DNA of 64,000 bases from Epiperipatus broadwayi (GCA_028023455.1 JAQFVV010000072.1:5214214-5278213), one strand, 5' to 3'; positions 50,968 to 62,205 are shown, numbered from the stretch's first letter. Notes: a model not told the origin generated them from the letters alone. Translations and numbers: made by a program.

Positions 50968-51238
50968 CATTAAACATCACATGATCACCATCTCTTATGC
51001 TAGTACATAGCTGTTATTAAACAGGCAAAACTCCATACAATAGCACCACTCAGTGCAAGCCAGAGTAATCAATGGATGCCAGAAGGCTTGTGCATAAAAT
51101 CCCCAACTAGTGCCTACTCATCCAATATCCCCAGACTCCTCACTGACGAAGGCCACAAGCCAGAAACTAGTCTGGAGATATTGAATGAGTAGGCACTAAT
51201 TGGAGATTTTTGCACTATTGTATAAAGTTTTGTATGGA
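50968..51238. repeat. Hammerhead repeat family A, inverted copy with plus ribozyme
   Basis: The left arm (TTAAACATCACATGATCACC to CCAATATCCCCAGACT) is inverted relative to the right (AGTCTGGAGATATTGAATGA to the end). The two arms meet around the ribozyme, which is kept only on plus (51132-51185). The inversion point falls exactly at stem III/stem I of the ribozyme. Confidence 0.9.
51132..51185 (+). ncRNA. Type I hammerhead ribozyme motif, family A
   Basis: CTGACGA (51143-51149), stem II AGGC/CACAA/GCCA (51150-51162), GAAA (51163-51166), stem III ACTAGT (51166-51171), C17 at 51172. Stem I pairs TGGAGA with TCCTCA, with one A-C mismatch. In this copy the sequence before stem I (CCCCAGACT) is also complementary to what follows the cleavage site, a by-product of the inversion that could compete with the ribozyme fold. 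Confidence 0.72.
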
Positions 51239-52265
51239 TATTTTACTTATTGACTTATTTCTGCATGCTTCGAATCATCATCATCATCATTAAATAATGT
51301 ATTATCATATTATTATAAAGTTGGTAGCTGAAAGTGAGGTGAAATTTATTCGACTGTTAGAATTTAAAATGACCTTAAATTTGAATGCATCCAATGAGTA
51401 ATCTAGTATTAGCGAATAGTATAGCACTCCCTATGTACCAGTACAGTTAATTTGGCTGCCCTCATATGTACTTAGTCTAGTTTATCTTTCACACCCCTAT
51501 ATTGTTACATTGTGATAATATTCTATGGTTATTTTCAATGTTTATTCTTTTTCTAGTTCGTTTTCTGGTGATAGGAAGAGACATTGAAAATAACAGTAGA
51601 ATAAGTTGAAAAATAGGTGGACCTGAATGTTCATAAATAGTATGTATATGAATGTGGAACGATTTTAATTCACATGATAAAACAACATTTATTAAAAAAA
51701 TACGTATGTGGAAAATAATTTGCATACAAAAATTAACGGCCCAATTTTGGGGAGGGAAATGAGATGTTTATTTAATGATTAATTGACACTTTGTTTGGAT
51801 CAGTATATACTATTAGATAGCCTAACAACAGAAAATAAACATACAGATTACCTGCTATGTGATTTAATGAAGACAAAATTTTAAAAGTTCAATTAAAAGA
51901 AGAAACATAGCTAGATGATAAATGTGGCAAGCCACATCAAAAAGTTAAATTAATTACATATAAACACTAGCTCTGTTAATCTAACTTCTAAAATTTTGTA
52001 CTGAATAAAATCATCAATAATGCAATCATGTGACACTTAACCTGTAGCCTATATCTTGTTATTAAAAACAATGAGCATCTTAATTATTGAGATGACAGAT
52101 GAGATATAGTTGAAATTTTAGTGCAGTAATAATAAAAACAAGCATGCATACACAGATGAATTCAAAAACTGTCTTCAATAATTTTAATAATTTAAAAACA
52201 GACTTAATTAAAATTAAAAAAAAAGAACTTTACATGTAGCAAATCAACATTCTATTCATTTTGAA
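51239..52265. other. 3' flank of the NACHT gene, no other gene seen
   Basis: AT-rich sequence with a short (CAT)n at about 51280. On minus an ATTAAA (52188-52183), about 80 nt beyond the stop codon of the NACHT frame, could serve as a weak polyadenylation signal. The 51489-51725 minus frame is not supported. Confidence 0.4.
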
Positions 52266-53767
52266 TTACAATAATATATCTAAATATGCTCGCACTTCTT
52301 GCGATTCGCTACAATAAAATTTAGTTCCAGGAGCTAAAATTTCAAGTACATTTTGAAGTTCTACAGATATTTCATGCCTATCAAATTCTTCAATGATTTT
52401 TTGCAAAAAATTTTTGGTGTATTGATTTCTACTAGATAACATATCCTTTGGAATTGTTTGTAAAACTATGACCATTTTATTTTTAATTAATCCGGCCAAA
52501 AAGGAAAATACATCCCAAGGTAATTTTTTTAAAACTTGTTGAGAACTGCAAATTTGTTGTATTTGCAATTTTAAATTTTCATTGTCTAACGTTGAAAGAT
52601 AATATGCCATCAAGAACTCCAAAAACGTTTGATGTAATGGACGATAAACTACATCTCCATTGTAATTGACGTCTCTTTTTAAAAATCCAAGATCTCTAAC
52701 AAATGTTGCATCTTTCAATTGATCAAAATGTGTTTTTGGAATTCCTATATTATGTTTTAATACCGATTGAAAGCAAAGGCTTCCAAATGTAATTAAAGCA
52801 CATTCTACTTGCTTTGCCAAATTATCTCGATCTTCAGGATTTGTTAATATTTTTTTAACTGTAGAATTTTTTAAGTGGTCAAATAAGAGAGAATAAATGT
52901 TTGTTAAAGTATGTGGAAGTATGAGCTTTTTATCATTTATTTCAAATTTCTCTTTACAAATTTTACAAATCAAAGTTAAAAATAAAGGGTTGACTGTTAA
53001 ATTTTTAGTTAAAGTAAATCCAAGGAAAATATCATTGACTTTCTTTCCAACTGCTTCTAATTCATAATTTTCATCATTTTTAAAATATTTTGTAATAAAT
53101 GCCTTCCGTCGTTTTGGAGAAAGAAAACCAGCAAGGCGATAAAATTTAAATTCTTTATCAGAAAAACTCTCAACTGATAATGGTCGAGAAGTAAGAATAA
53201 CAGTACTGTTTTCAAATTCCTTTCGCTCTAATAAATTTTGAATGGACGTTTTACATAATCCTTCATTTATTTCATCATATCCATCCAATATAAATAAAAA
53301 ATTTTCATGATTTTTCTTATTATTTAAATAATTTGCAAAAGAATTCCTATATTCGTTAAAACCATTCTTGTCCAATAATTGCTGAAATATCAATTCTTTT
53401 ATGTTTCCTACAGAACATGATTTCAATTCAAGTAAAAAAACTAAACTATAATCCTTCAACCTATAATGATTTATCCAATCATAAGCCATTCTTTTCGCAA
53501 GAAAACTTTTTCCATAACCTGGTGCTCCTTCGATAATAACACGCTTACATTGGTGCTTAGTTGACAATTTGAAGACTTGACTAAAATCGTTTCTATAAAA
53601 CTTCTTTTGCTTAGAAAACCAAAACAATTTCTTTCGTTGATTGATTAAGTCAATTAATTGAAGAGTAACATAGTTAGAAAGATTCCCAAGGATCAGACTG
53701 TCGTTAAGCTTAATATCTGCAGAGTACTTGTCCTTAAGGTATTTTTTAACTTCGTTCACGATGATAT
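52266..53767 (-). CDS. NACHT-domain NTPase (NLR-type), terminal exon
   Basis: An open frame reaches 53807, but the first 13 codons are the polypyrimidine tract of an intron; TTTTTTTTTGTAG ends at 53768, so the exon should start at 53767, inside codon 14 (phase 1). Residue numbers follow the 513-codon frame. Walker A is GAPGYGKS (94-101), Walker B FLFILDGYDE (170-179, DGYDE typical of NACHT), sensor 1 STVILTSRP (201-209), a conserved NPLFL (273-277), and a winged-helix segment YRPLHQTFLEFLMAYYL (388-404). These motifs are in the order of NLR STAND ATPases, which oligomerise on ligand sensing in innate immunity or cell death. The N-terminal effector (Death, CARD or DED) must lie in upstream exons not found here. 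No leucine-rich repeats follow; the protein ends about 110 residues after the winged helix. The frame is intact, unlike every other long frame in the window. Alternatives: a non-immune NACHT ATPase, or a retained fragment of a larger NLR. Confidence 0.88.
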
Positions 53768-56455
53768 CTACAAAAAAAAAATTAAAAAAAATGAATTCTC
53801 CCAACATAGTAAATTTACATTATTATTATTAATCATTAAAATATTTTTTTAGCAATAATATTGCTTAGACAGATATCATCAAAAGTAGTCATATATTTAG
53901 AGTTACATTATATCAAGTTATGTCTATAATATTTCCTAAGAGAGACAAAGATATAATAGATCAATATAAATAGTAATGGTTTACCGATCAGTTCATAAAA
54001 CGTTCAAGCATCAGAAACGATAGCTGGAAGCATGATCTATGGATTTGAACTTCAGTCTACCTCATACACTATCGACTTTGTAACAAAGATAATAGACTGA
54101 CCTCTCTCATTATATATACTTTTCTTGGGAAAAAATTCCAATTATCAAGTTGAGCTAAAGATTTACATATGTAAGACCTGTATATGAGAAACGATAACCG
54201 AACTTTCTATTTGAAAACCGTAATTGCACACTTATTGGTTTTAAACTTGTGTTTGTTCATACTTAAGTATACACATATATAAAATTAAACTTTTTAATGT
54301 AACTTCAAAACAATCTACCATGGGTAGAGATGATTTCTGCCTACACCGGAACATGCAATAGAATATTGAGTACATACTTCCTCTCAGCACAATTGTTTGC
54401 TGTAATAAGCATATTTATTGAATAAAAAAAGTCAGATATGGAAAGTATTAGAAATAATTTACTTAGTACAGCAGATGTATTACCCCACATTAATAACAGA
54501 ATGGAAAGTGGATATTCTGCCATTAACTGAAATTCTCCATTAAATAAATTCTCTCTTTTTTGTCATTCATGAAAATATATAATAACAAATTCACAAGTAA
54601 TTACTGTTATTCAATGTGGACCAAAAGTCAATAAATATTACTTAATTAACACAACTATATTTTTAAACATCTATCAACAAAATTAAATAGAAATGAAAAA
54701 TTATATAATATTATGATAAAGTACTTTGGTTATTTTAGCGATATTAATTTTTTCTTAAAAAATAATAGTAGTACTGTTATTTTTATCTTTCGTAACATTA
54801 TTTTTTTAACTTAAACAAAATTATATTATGGTGATATATATTTTGGCATTAGCAAATGCCAAAAACCATTGCTTTGTTCTTTAAATCTAAAAACAAAACC
54901 TGAACTAACTTCCCATTATTAGTTTCCATAGGGTTAACATCCTGGCATCTATATATTTGCAGGAAAAAACCCCAGATTGATGCTATGCTGTTCTGTTCCC
55001 ATTGGCAAAATAGCTATGAGGACTATTGCAAAAAAAAAATTTCAAAAAAGATATATGTTGCATATTAACAAGAATAGAATAGTAAAATAAATAAATATGG
55101 AATTTTATTTGGAACAAGTTTATTCACAAAATTTTTAATTTTCTTGATTTTATATTTATAAAAATAGAAATAATTTTTCTTAAGTATCTTAGTTAGCACA
55201 TCGATTATTTTCATTTGCAATTAATTTATGATGTACATATATTTTTTCGCCTTCTTTAAGTTATTATTGGAAGCAGTACGATTTCATTTAAAAGCCAGAA
55301 AAATTGTAGACAAATTTTAAATGTTATACGCATAAACTCAAAAATATTTAAAAAGTGTGATCATTTTATTGCAGAAATGGACTGGAATTCAAACTAGCTA
55401 TAATGTTTCTTTAAGCCAAGACATTATTCAAATCAGGACTTTAAATTTGTTTTTAAGAGAAAAATATTAAATAATATTAAGAATATAGTTTTATACAATT
55501 TGGAAAATCTTTAGACATTTATGAATTTTGTTAACAGATTGGTACTTAATCGTAATAATAATTAATGAAAAAAAAAGAATATTATTAAAAAATATATGCA
55601 AGTGAAATCTAAAAACATCACCAAAATGTAAACAAAGTTAAGGGATAGCTGTTGTAGGATACTATTATATGTGTATTTTATATTTTATAAAAGAAAGTTA
55701 AAACAATTATATCAAAGAATTCTGAATAGCATTACAGATATTATATGATGGCTATACGTAATTATTCTGTTTTATTTAATAGATTATTATTTTATCATAA
55801 AAGCTTGTCAGGCAACTTGGTTAGCATTGCTTAAATGATTTCTAAGTGAAGTCTGGTATTTTCATTACTCGAACTACTACTTACAACGGAAAATACATTT
55901 CTCAAAGGAGATGTCATTTTTTTTAATGCAAAATATAAATTTTATTAAAGAAAGTAAATATTCCAAATGTAGACATTATGGATTCATTTCTGTGATGAGA
56001 GACAATAAATATTTATGGTCTAATATTTGTAAAGGCATGGCATAATAAAGTCTGACATTGATGATGCAGAGACAATGTATTCTTCATCTTACATGCAAGC
56101 TGACATGAAGAGGTCAGTTGCTCTAGACTAGCAGAAAGTAAATTATGCTCAGAACATATAGGTCCCAGCTCTTAAAAAATATATATGTAGAGCTCACAGG
56201 GGATCTACAATAATTATCCCTCAACTTTAGGACAAATATTAAAAAAAGTTGGTATGTGGGAATAATTCATTCTTACACTCTACAAATATATATTACCATC
56301 CATTAATTCAGAGTTGCATTAACTCTTATCTTTTAAAGTCTTTACTTGAGTATCCTTAACTTGTAGTTTTCATCCATTAACACTATTATAGCCGAGTTCT
56401 CCTTCACTTCAATCTGTCAATGGCAACTTCATTTTAAAATATTTAAATTACTTGA
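53768..56455. other. Upstream side of NACHT exon: intron/intergenic, with a tRNA-like relic
   Basis: This interval should hold the intron that ends at the acceptor at 53768. I found no convincing upstream exon. At about 54000-54100 (minus) AGTTCAAATCC resembles a pol III B box downstream of GTATGAGGTAGAC, an old SINE head. No other gene, repeat family or RNA is recognised to 56.4 kb. Confidence 0.45.
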
Positions 56456-56469
56456 GATTTCCTTTCAAT

Positions 56470-57510
56470 TCACAACCCTCCCCTCCCCTCTGATGCTTTC
56501 AATTCATCTTTTTTATTAGTTGCACTAATTAGCATAATTAGTATTCATTTTCTTTTTACAAAATTTTTTTTATTGTACTTTGCTTTTTGGATCAACAATA
56601 ACAAAGTACTGTCTGCACACCTTTTCACAAACCTAAAAATAATTTTATTTACATTATCATATAGCTGTGTGCAGACAGTCCAGTCCGTACTTCCCCTTTA
56701 CTCTAACAAATAATCTTTAAGCGTATTAGGTGTGCTACTTTTTTTATCCAATGTCTGGGAGCAGCTATAGGCCTTTTCTTATCTTGATCTAGTTGAACTC
56801 TACATGATTTTCCAGTCTTGAGAATCGATTATCATCACTTAGATCAGCAACAACTTCATTCAATCTGACATCAGCTTCAACATCCTTATCAATGGTTGGT
56901 TTCTTGTTTAGCACATCTTTGCACTCTTCACTTGTCAAAGTTTCTGATTTAGGATTGGTTATTGTATGATTAGAGTCCGTCACATTTGACATATCACAGA
57001 AACACTCGTGTAGGTCATTTAAACTCTGAAATGCAATCTGTTTTCAAATTCAATCACTGTTATAACCTCGGATATGACTTTCACAATGGTATCTGAAATC
57101 CATATCTTATACAGTCTCATCAACTTAAAATCTCCCAAAGTTTACATTAACATCTTCTCTCATCGAAAATACTTTTTTCTGTTCCTTTCTGAAATGGTAG
57201 CAGTTTAGACAAATGCGTACGACATTTTTGCTGTAATAATAATTGCAGGCATTTTATTGTTAGATGCACTCAGAGTAAAACATTGATAAAACATAACTGC
57301 TATTAATACATCCTTCATATTTATAACTATCATTTTATTTAAGGCAGATTAGAAAATGATGTATTCCTTTATCGGCTAAATATTTTTCAAAATTGGCAGA
57401 AGTAAATTCTGTTCCATTATTAGATACCAAGATCTCGAAATAGCCATGAGTAGCAAAAACTTCTTGGAGGGCTTTATTGGTACACTCAGTATTCGTGGTT
57501 TTACAAGTTT
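56470..57510 (-). pseudogene. Ty3/Gypsy retrotransposon pol 3' region (integrase), fossil
   Basis: On minus, 57505-57347 is an uninterrupted 53-codon integrase core segment: KALQEVFATHGYFEILVS, NNGTEF where functional elements have DNG, and ADKGIHHFLI. The catalytic Asp of the D,D(35)E triad is thus Asn. Farther on (about 57130-57020), with a frameshift, IWISDTIVKVISEVITVIEF matches the post-integrase chromodomain-like tail that follows Gypsy integrases, and 56992-56789 (67 codons, MSNVTDSNHTITNPKSETLT...) is the acidic C-terminal extension. A purine-rich tract on minus (56478-56494: CAGAGGGGAGGGGAGGG) may be the polypurine tract before a 3' LTR. Protease, RT and RNase H are absent. Confidence 0.8.
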
Positions 57511-57514
57511 ATAT

Positions 57515-58610
57515 TCAGCTCAATTAATCCTGGCATTTGCTTCCAATTGGATTTAAGAGATATCATATTTCTAGAGTACTGGTTGTTTATCACGTTTTTT
57601 TTTTAATTATTTTTCAGGCATTATTGGAAAATAAGCTTAATAAATACCATATTTTGAAAAATATATTATGTGATATTAAAAATAAAATTACTTAATTACC
57701 ATTTGTATCCAGCTGAGAAGACTTAACAATGTTGGGTGTTGATGAGCCTGTCTAAAAAATATAAAACAAACAATTATTCAAATGGAAAGAAATAAAGATT
57801 ATAATAGGATAAAAGAAATTATTAATATATATATTGTATATATATGTTCTCATTTCCTACACATATATATTTTTTAATTAAAAAAAAAATTCTTTTATAT
57901 AGAGATTTATGTGTGCGTGTATTATTATTATGTAATTTATAGATAATAAATGAATAAGCAGTAATAAATATAGGATTGTAAGAAATAATATTTAATATAT
58001 TGATCTATTATTTTTGTTAAATAATATGTTAAATTATTTAGCAGTATTTTTTTTATTAAATAAAGCAGACCAGGAAAGGTGTAAAAAGATTTATAGATTA
58101 ATAGATAAAATGTACACATGTGAGAATGGCTGTATAAATACAAAACACTTTTACACATATTTCTAATGACTATGGATTGCAATCTTTATTGTTTTGTATT
58201 ATCTAGATCTTAGATATCCAGAGAAAAAATAAATGCTTTGATGGAATAAATGTAATTATTAATTTTCTTGTTAACTGTGATAGACCATCAGCTTGTGAAA
58301 CTCTGATTTTTATCTCAAGATAACAGGATTTGCAGATGGTCTTTTAATCAGAAAGACGAAATATAAAGAGGGGGGCAGTTTTTGAAGAATCAGTTTTTTA
58401 ATAATTTTAAGAAGGAGAATCAATTAACAATATGTAGTTTTGATGGCAGAGAATCAGTTAATAATTTGAAGGCAATCACTTAACAATATTAAGAATATGC
58501 AGTTGTTTTAAACTAAAAGGAGATGAGCAGTTTTCATTTTTTTTAAGCTTAATATAAGCTAATGATTTTTTTTCTCTCTTTAAAAAAAATTAAAGAAGAA
58601 AATATGACAC
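57515..58610. other. AT-rich stretch without gene
   Basis: Low-complexity AT-rich DNA with short TA tracts at 57820-57870. The upstream part of the Gypsy integrase is not recognisable here. No gene is supported. Confidence 0.5.
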
Positions 58611-58619
58611 TTGAACACA

Positions 58620-58745
58620 TGTGTTCAAGTGTATCAGTGTTATGAAATAGTGTGGAAAGTGGTGGGTCATGTGAAAGTCTGTGCTCATATACCCTATATA
58701 TTACATATATAAACACAGGTATATAATAAGCCTGTGTGTTTCAGT
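58620..58745 (+). repeat. SINE family 1 fragment
   Basis: GTGTATCAGTGTTATGAAA, GTGGAAAGTGGTGGGTCATG, TGAAAGTCTGTGCTC, then CCTATATATTACATATATA and ACACAGGTATATAATAAGCC. It is nearly identical to 59800-59935 and, over its first half, to 32540-32645. Confidence 0.85.
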
Positions 58746-59429
58746 TATTAAAGTAATGTTGTTAAATAAAGCATATCTACATACAAATAGTGTTTATAGC
58801 ATTCAGGTCCTATCCACATTTCCACAGAAATCAAAATTCACAGAGTACAATGAACTGTACCATAAAATGAATTCTTTTAACACATATTATGTGTGAATGT
58901 GTCATTAGTATTAACTTGCATTAATGAAGTTAATAATTATTCAGTACTTTTTTAAGTTGATTGCATTTTCAATTCAGGGCATAGAATTATGCTGCTTAGA
59001 TGCTCTGTACTTAAAATGCATTCAATTTGAAATCACCACAACATTAATTATTAACTTCAGTCATATAGATTAAAAATAGTACACCACCTATTATATATAA
59101 ACAATAAGAAGTATCACCAATTATTATATATATATATACTTAAACAAAAAAATTCAAATGTGTGATTTTTCCATTAATTTTCAATTTATTTTTTTATTAT
59201 TTTCAATTGTAATTAATTGAAATCTCAGATGCAGAGCAGACAATACTTGTATATGTATAAGTAAATAAATACAAACTATATATATATATATATATTTTTA
59301 ATATTAATTTTCACATCATTAATCTCTAAACTGTCAATCATAGAAACGTTAAACAAGATATACAATCAATTAAATAGTCAAAATAAGAGTCATAGATCAC
59401 ATGACCCTATTCTCTTAAGCTTCTAAGTT

Positions 59430-59705
59430 ATAAACAATGAGGATTGCCAATTCCTCAACAAGCTTTATGATAAATGCTTAACCAGAACTAGCATTTAAAA
59501 TATCTCTGTCAAGTACCCCCCCCCCCAAACCCCTGATTATGGTTTCGTGTCTGAACCTACCCTGGCACCTCTCTGAGGAGTGCCGAAGCACGAAACCATG
59601 GGTCAGGGGTTTGGGGGGTTCCTGACAGAGATATTTTAAATGCTGGTTCTGGCTAAGCATTTATCATAAAGCTTGTTGAGGAATTGGCAATCCTCATTGT
59701 TTTTA
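59430..59705. repeat. Hammerhead repeat family D, foldback copy
   Basis: Arms of about 120 bp: left ACAATGAGGATTGCCAATTC to TGATTATGGTTTCGTG, right CACGAAACCATGGGTCAGG to AATTGGCAATCCTCATTG. The loop (about 59550-59590) contains the ribozyme core on plus. The minus-strand reading has no CTGANGA and has ATC in place of GTC, so only plus carries a ribozyme. A poly-C run (59517-59526) faces a G-run (59613-59618) in the stem. Confidence 0.9.
59548..59627 (+). ncRNA. Type I hammerhead ribozyme motif, family D (best copy)
   Basis: CTGAGGA (59573-59579), stem II GTGC/CGAA/GCAC (59580-59591) with the canonical G-C closing pair, GAAA (59592-59595), stem III ACC/ATG/GGT (59595-59603), C17 at 59604 (GTC), cleavage after 59604. 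Stem I: 59605-59610 (AGGGGT) pairs fully with 59567-59572 (ACCTCT, one G-T). An internal loop follows, then GGTTC (59617-59621) pairs with GAACC (59553-59557), and GACA (59624-59627) with TGTC (59548-59551). All invariant bases and every helix of a type I hammerhead are present in one contiguous sequence, and the internal loop in stem I is where natural ribozymes make tertiary contact with loop II. Confidence 0.85.
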
Positions 59706-59714
59706 TACAATCAG

Positions 59715-59935
59715 TTGTTTAACTGAAACACACAGGCTTATTATATACCTGTGTTTATATATGTAATATATAGGTTATATGAGCTCAGACATATATATGT
59801 GTTCAAGAGTATCAGTGTTATGAGATAGTGTGGAGAGTGGTGGGTCGTGTGAAAGTCTGTGCTCATATAACCTATATATTACATATATAAACACAGGTAT
59901 ATAATAAGCCTGTGTGTTTCGGTTATTTCATAATA
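59715..59935. repeat. SINE family 1, inverted repeat copy
   Basis: The left arm ACTGAAACACACAGGC...GGTTATATGAGC is the inverse of the right arm GCTCATATAACC...GCCTGTGTGTTTCGG, with GTGTATCAGTGTTATGAG-type sequence in between (59800-59865). It directly follows hammerhead family D. Confidence 0.85.
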
Positions 59936-59939
59936 GAGA

Positions 59940-60345
59940 TGTCTGCCCATCCCTTGTATATGTATTAAATGGATTATGCCCTGTACATGAGGGGTCAGAT
60001 TGACCTTAGGTCAACATGGGTGTGACAAGAATCTCGGCCTCTGGGTGGCCTTTGAGCATTCCATCATCAGATTTTCAATTGGATGGACAGTTGAAGAGTT
60101 GGCGTGTGGAGTAGATTGAAGCCTGTCCATTAAAGTGTAAGGTTTGGCTATCTTAATATATATCTGAGCACTTGTAGCATATATGTGTAGAGATGGTAAT
60201 CTGGACCAATTGATGATTGCTGGTTTAGCATGAAATACGTATATTGGCGATTATTTATCTTTTCAACATATATGTGTTAAAGTGTATCAGTGTTATGAGA
60301 TAGTGTGGAGAGGGGTGGGTCGTTTGAAAGTCTGTGCTCATATAA
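59940..60345 (+). repeat. SINE family 1, longer copy
   Basis: It includes the 5'-side segments seen in 61860-62110: GGTGGCCTTTGAGCATTCC, TTTTCAATTGGATGGACAG, GATTGAAGCCTGTCCATTAA, and CTGGACCAATTGATGATTGC, before GAAATACGTATATTGGCG and the GTGTATCAGTGTTATGAG head. No clear B box remains. Confidence 0.75.
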
Positions 60346-60892
60346 TCAGTTGTTTGTTAAATGAACTTGTATAAAATTATTTATAATAAATAACAGGATG
60401 TAATTTTGTTATTGATCAAAATAAATATAATTTTATGCTATATTATGCAAAAAATGCTATAATAACTTGCATGTTTGTTATAACTGATAAGTATTAAATT
60501 TTTTTGTTAAAATTTTCAGTGCAAATAGTATAGAGATTATATGATTAATTGATAAAGTTCCGTAAATCTAATTTGTCTTATTAATATTTATATTTTTAAA
60601 TATTACGGAAGCATAACTATATTCTTGTATTTTTTTGTTTTATAAAAGTATAGACAATATCAGCATTTTGCAAACCATAAATATATTTTGAGAAATGTAG
60701 TCAATCTGAATCAAATATCATAAACATGTAAGGATTATCATTTAATAATTGTATTGAAAAATTCTGATGATAACATATGGATTATAGTTATCTACTTGAA
60801 TTGTTAAATAATTAAAAAATTCAAAATATAACGCTTTCCCAAATGCATTTATCTATCAGTAATAATAAACAATACATGGACAATTGAAATCT
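60346..60892. other. AT-rich stretch without gene
   Basis: I recognise no gene or repeat in this interval. Confidence 0.5.
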
Positions 60893-61078
60893 CAAACTGG
60901 ATTCCAAGAGATTGTAAAAGACCCAGAAAGAGACCACACCTGAGATGAATGGATGAAATAAGAAAGTGTGCAGGGGTGATGTGGAGAAGAGAAGCTAAAG
61001 ATCAGAGAAGATGGACTGAACTTGGAGAGACCGTCATCCTGCAGTGAATTGATAACGGTTGATGATGATGATGAATAA
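60893..61078 (+). pseudogene. LINE 3'-end fragment (copy 4)
   Basis: The plus-oriented version of the fragments at 39.1-39.6 and 42.7 kb: GGATTCCAAGAGATTG, AAAGACCCAGAAAGAGACC, GAAGAGAAGCTAAAGATCAG, CATCCTGCAGTGAATTG, then the (GAT)n tail (61058-61074). The codons around RWMDE are mutated (CEMNG), so it is dead. Confidence 0.87.
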
Positions 61079-61079
61079 C

Positions 61080-61215
61080 ACACAGGTTAGTATAATGCAA
61101 TATTTTGACCGGTATTATTTTTCTCTTCATCATGTGTAGCTGGTTGGACCAATGACAATCTGGCATGAAAATGTCAGTCTTAATCTTTACATTCATGAAT
61201 TCTTAATTTAAGGTA
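61080..61215 (-). repeat. SINE family 2 relic
   Basis: A diverged minus-strand copy: ACAGGTTAGTATAATGCA, TATTTTTCTCTTCATCATG, GACCAATGACAATC and CATGAATTCTTAATTTAAGG. The tRNA-like head is largely gone. It directly abuts the LINE 3' fragment. Confidence 0.65.
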
Positions 61216-61619
61216 ATGAAGGAGATGAATCCAGGAAGTATTCTAAAGATTATTGTCACAACAAACATAAAACAATTATTCAGAGGCCTCAAATGGTCCA
61301 ATAAACTCAAGACTTTGATCTAATTACGCATATAATGCTAAGAGATAAAATGAATAACCAGTTCAAAGCGAAGACCTTCCAGAAGTTCTCCACAGAAGAC
61401 CACTTCAAGATATTGTATGCCAGATCAATTATCCAACAGTCAGAATTCCTATCATTTGCAATTTTTTGAAACTATATTATTTAGATAATTTTTTTTTGAA
61501 AATATAATTAAAGACTGCTATCAGCTTTTGCAAGATCCTTGGAACATTTTCAGAAACAAAATCAAAATAATTCTAAGGCAGTATGTAACATCTTTGTATT
61601 GAATGTTTCATATATGTAA

Positions 61620-62205
61620 GTAGAAGGATTTGAACTCGGGATTGTTCAATCTATTCATCCCTCACTCCATTTCAAGTAAGCGATACCCATAACCACACAT
61701 CCGAAAAAGATATTTTGTGCAGAACCAGTAGTCCTCAGTTGGGCCAAATCATAATCTCACATATATACAATCAGTGCTTGGTTTACATTAAGACAGCAAT
61801 TCCTCAAATTTTAAGGGACATGCTTCAATCTTCTCACCTCCTTCCCCAACTAGTCAACTGTCCATTTCACTGAAAAATTGACGATGGAATGCTCAAAGCC
61901 CTTATTGGATTTAATATTGTAGTCATACCCATATTTCAATGAAATGGAAGGTTGAATAGATAGAAGGGTGAAAAGATTGAAGCCTGACCATTAAAGTTTG
62001 AGGAATTACTATTTTAATATAAACTAACACTGATTATATTACGATCTGGCCCAACTGATGAGTGCTGGTTCCACATGAAATATATATATTGGAGATCAAG
62101 TATCTTTGTTGCACATGTGGTCATGTGCATTAATTGCTTGAGATAGAGTGGAGGAGGATGAATAGATTGGAAGTTCAAATCCCTCTGCTTAATTATAAAA
62201 GGGAT
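61620..62205. repeat. SINE family 1, long inverted dimer
   Basis: The left arm (minus) begins GGATTTGAACTCGGG at 61628, a decayed B box, and proceeds through ATTCATCCCTCACTCC and TTCTCACCTCCTTCC. The right arm (plus) mirrors it and ends GGAAGTTCAAATCCC (62168-62182). The inversion centre is at about 61895. This is the most complete view of the family: about 280 bp per arm. Confidence 0.85.

Noticed and set aside
53768-53807. ATG at 53807 as the start of the NACHT protein
   Set aside because: The first 13 codons coincide with a pyrimidine tract followed by AG, a textbook 3' splice site, so the methionine is intronic.
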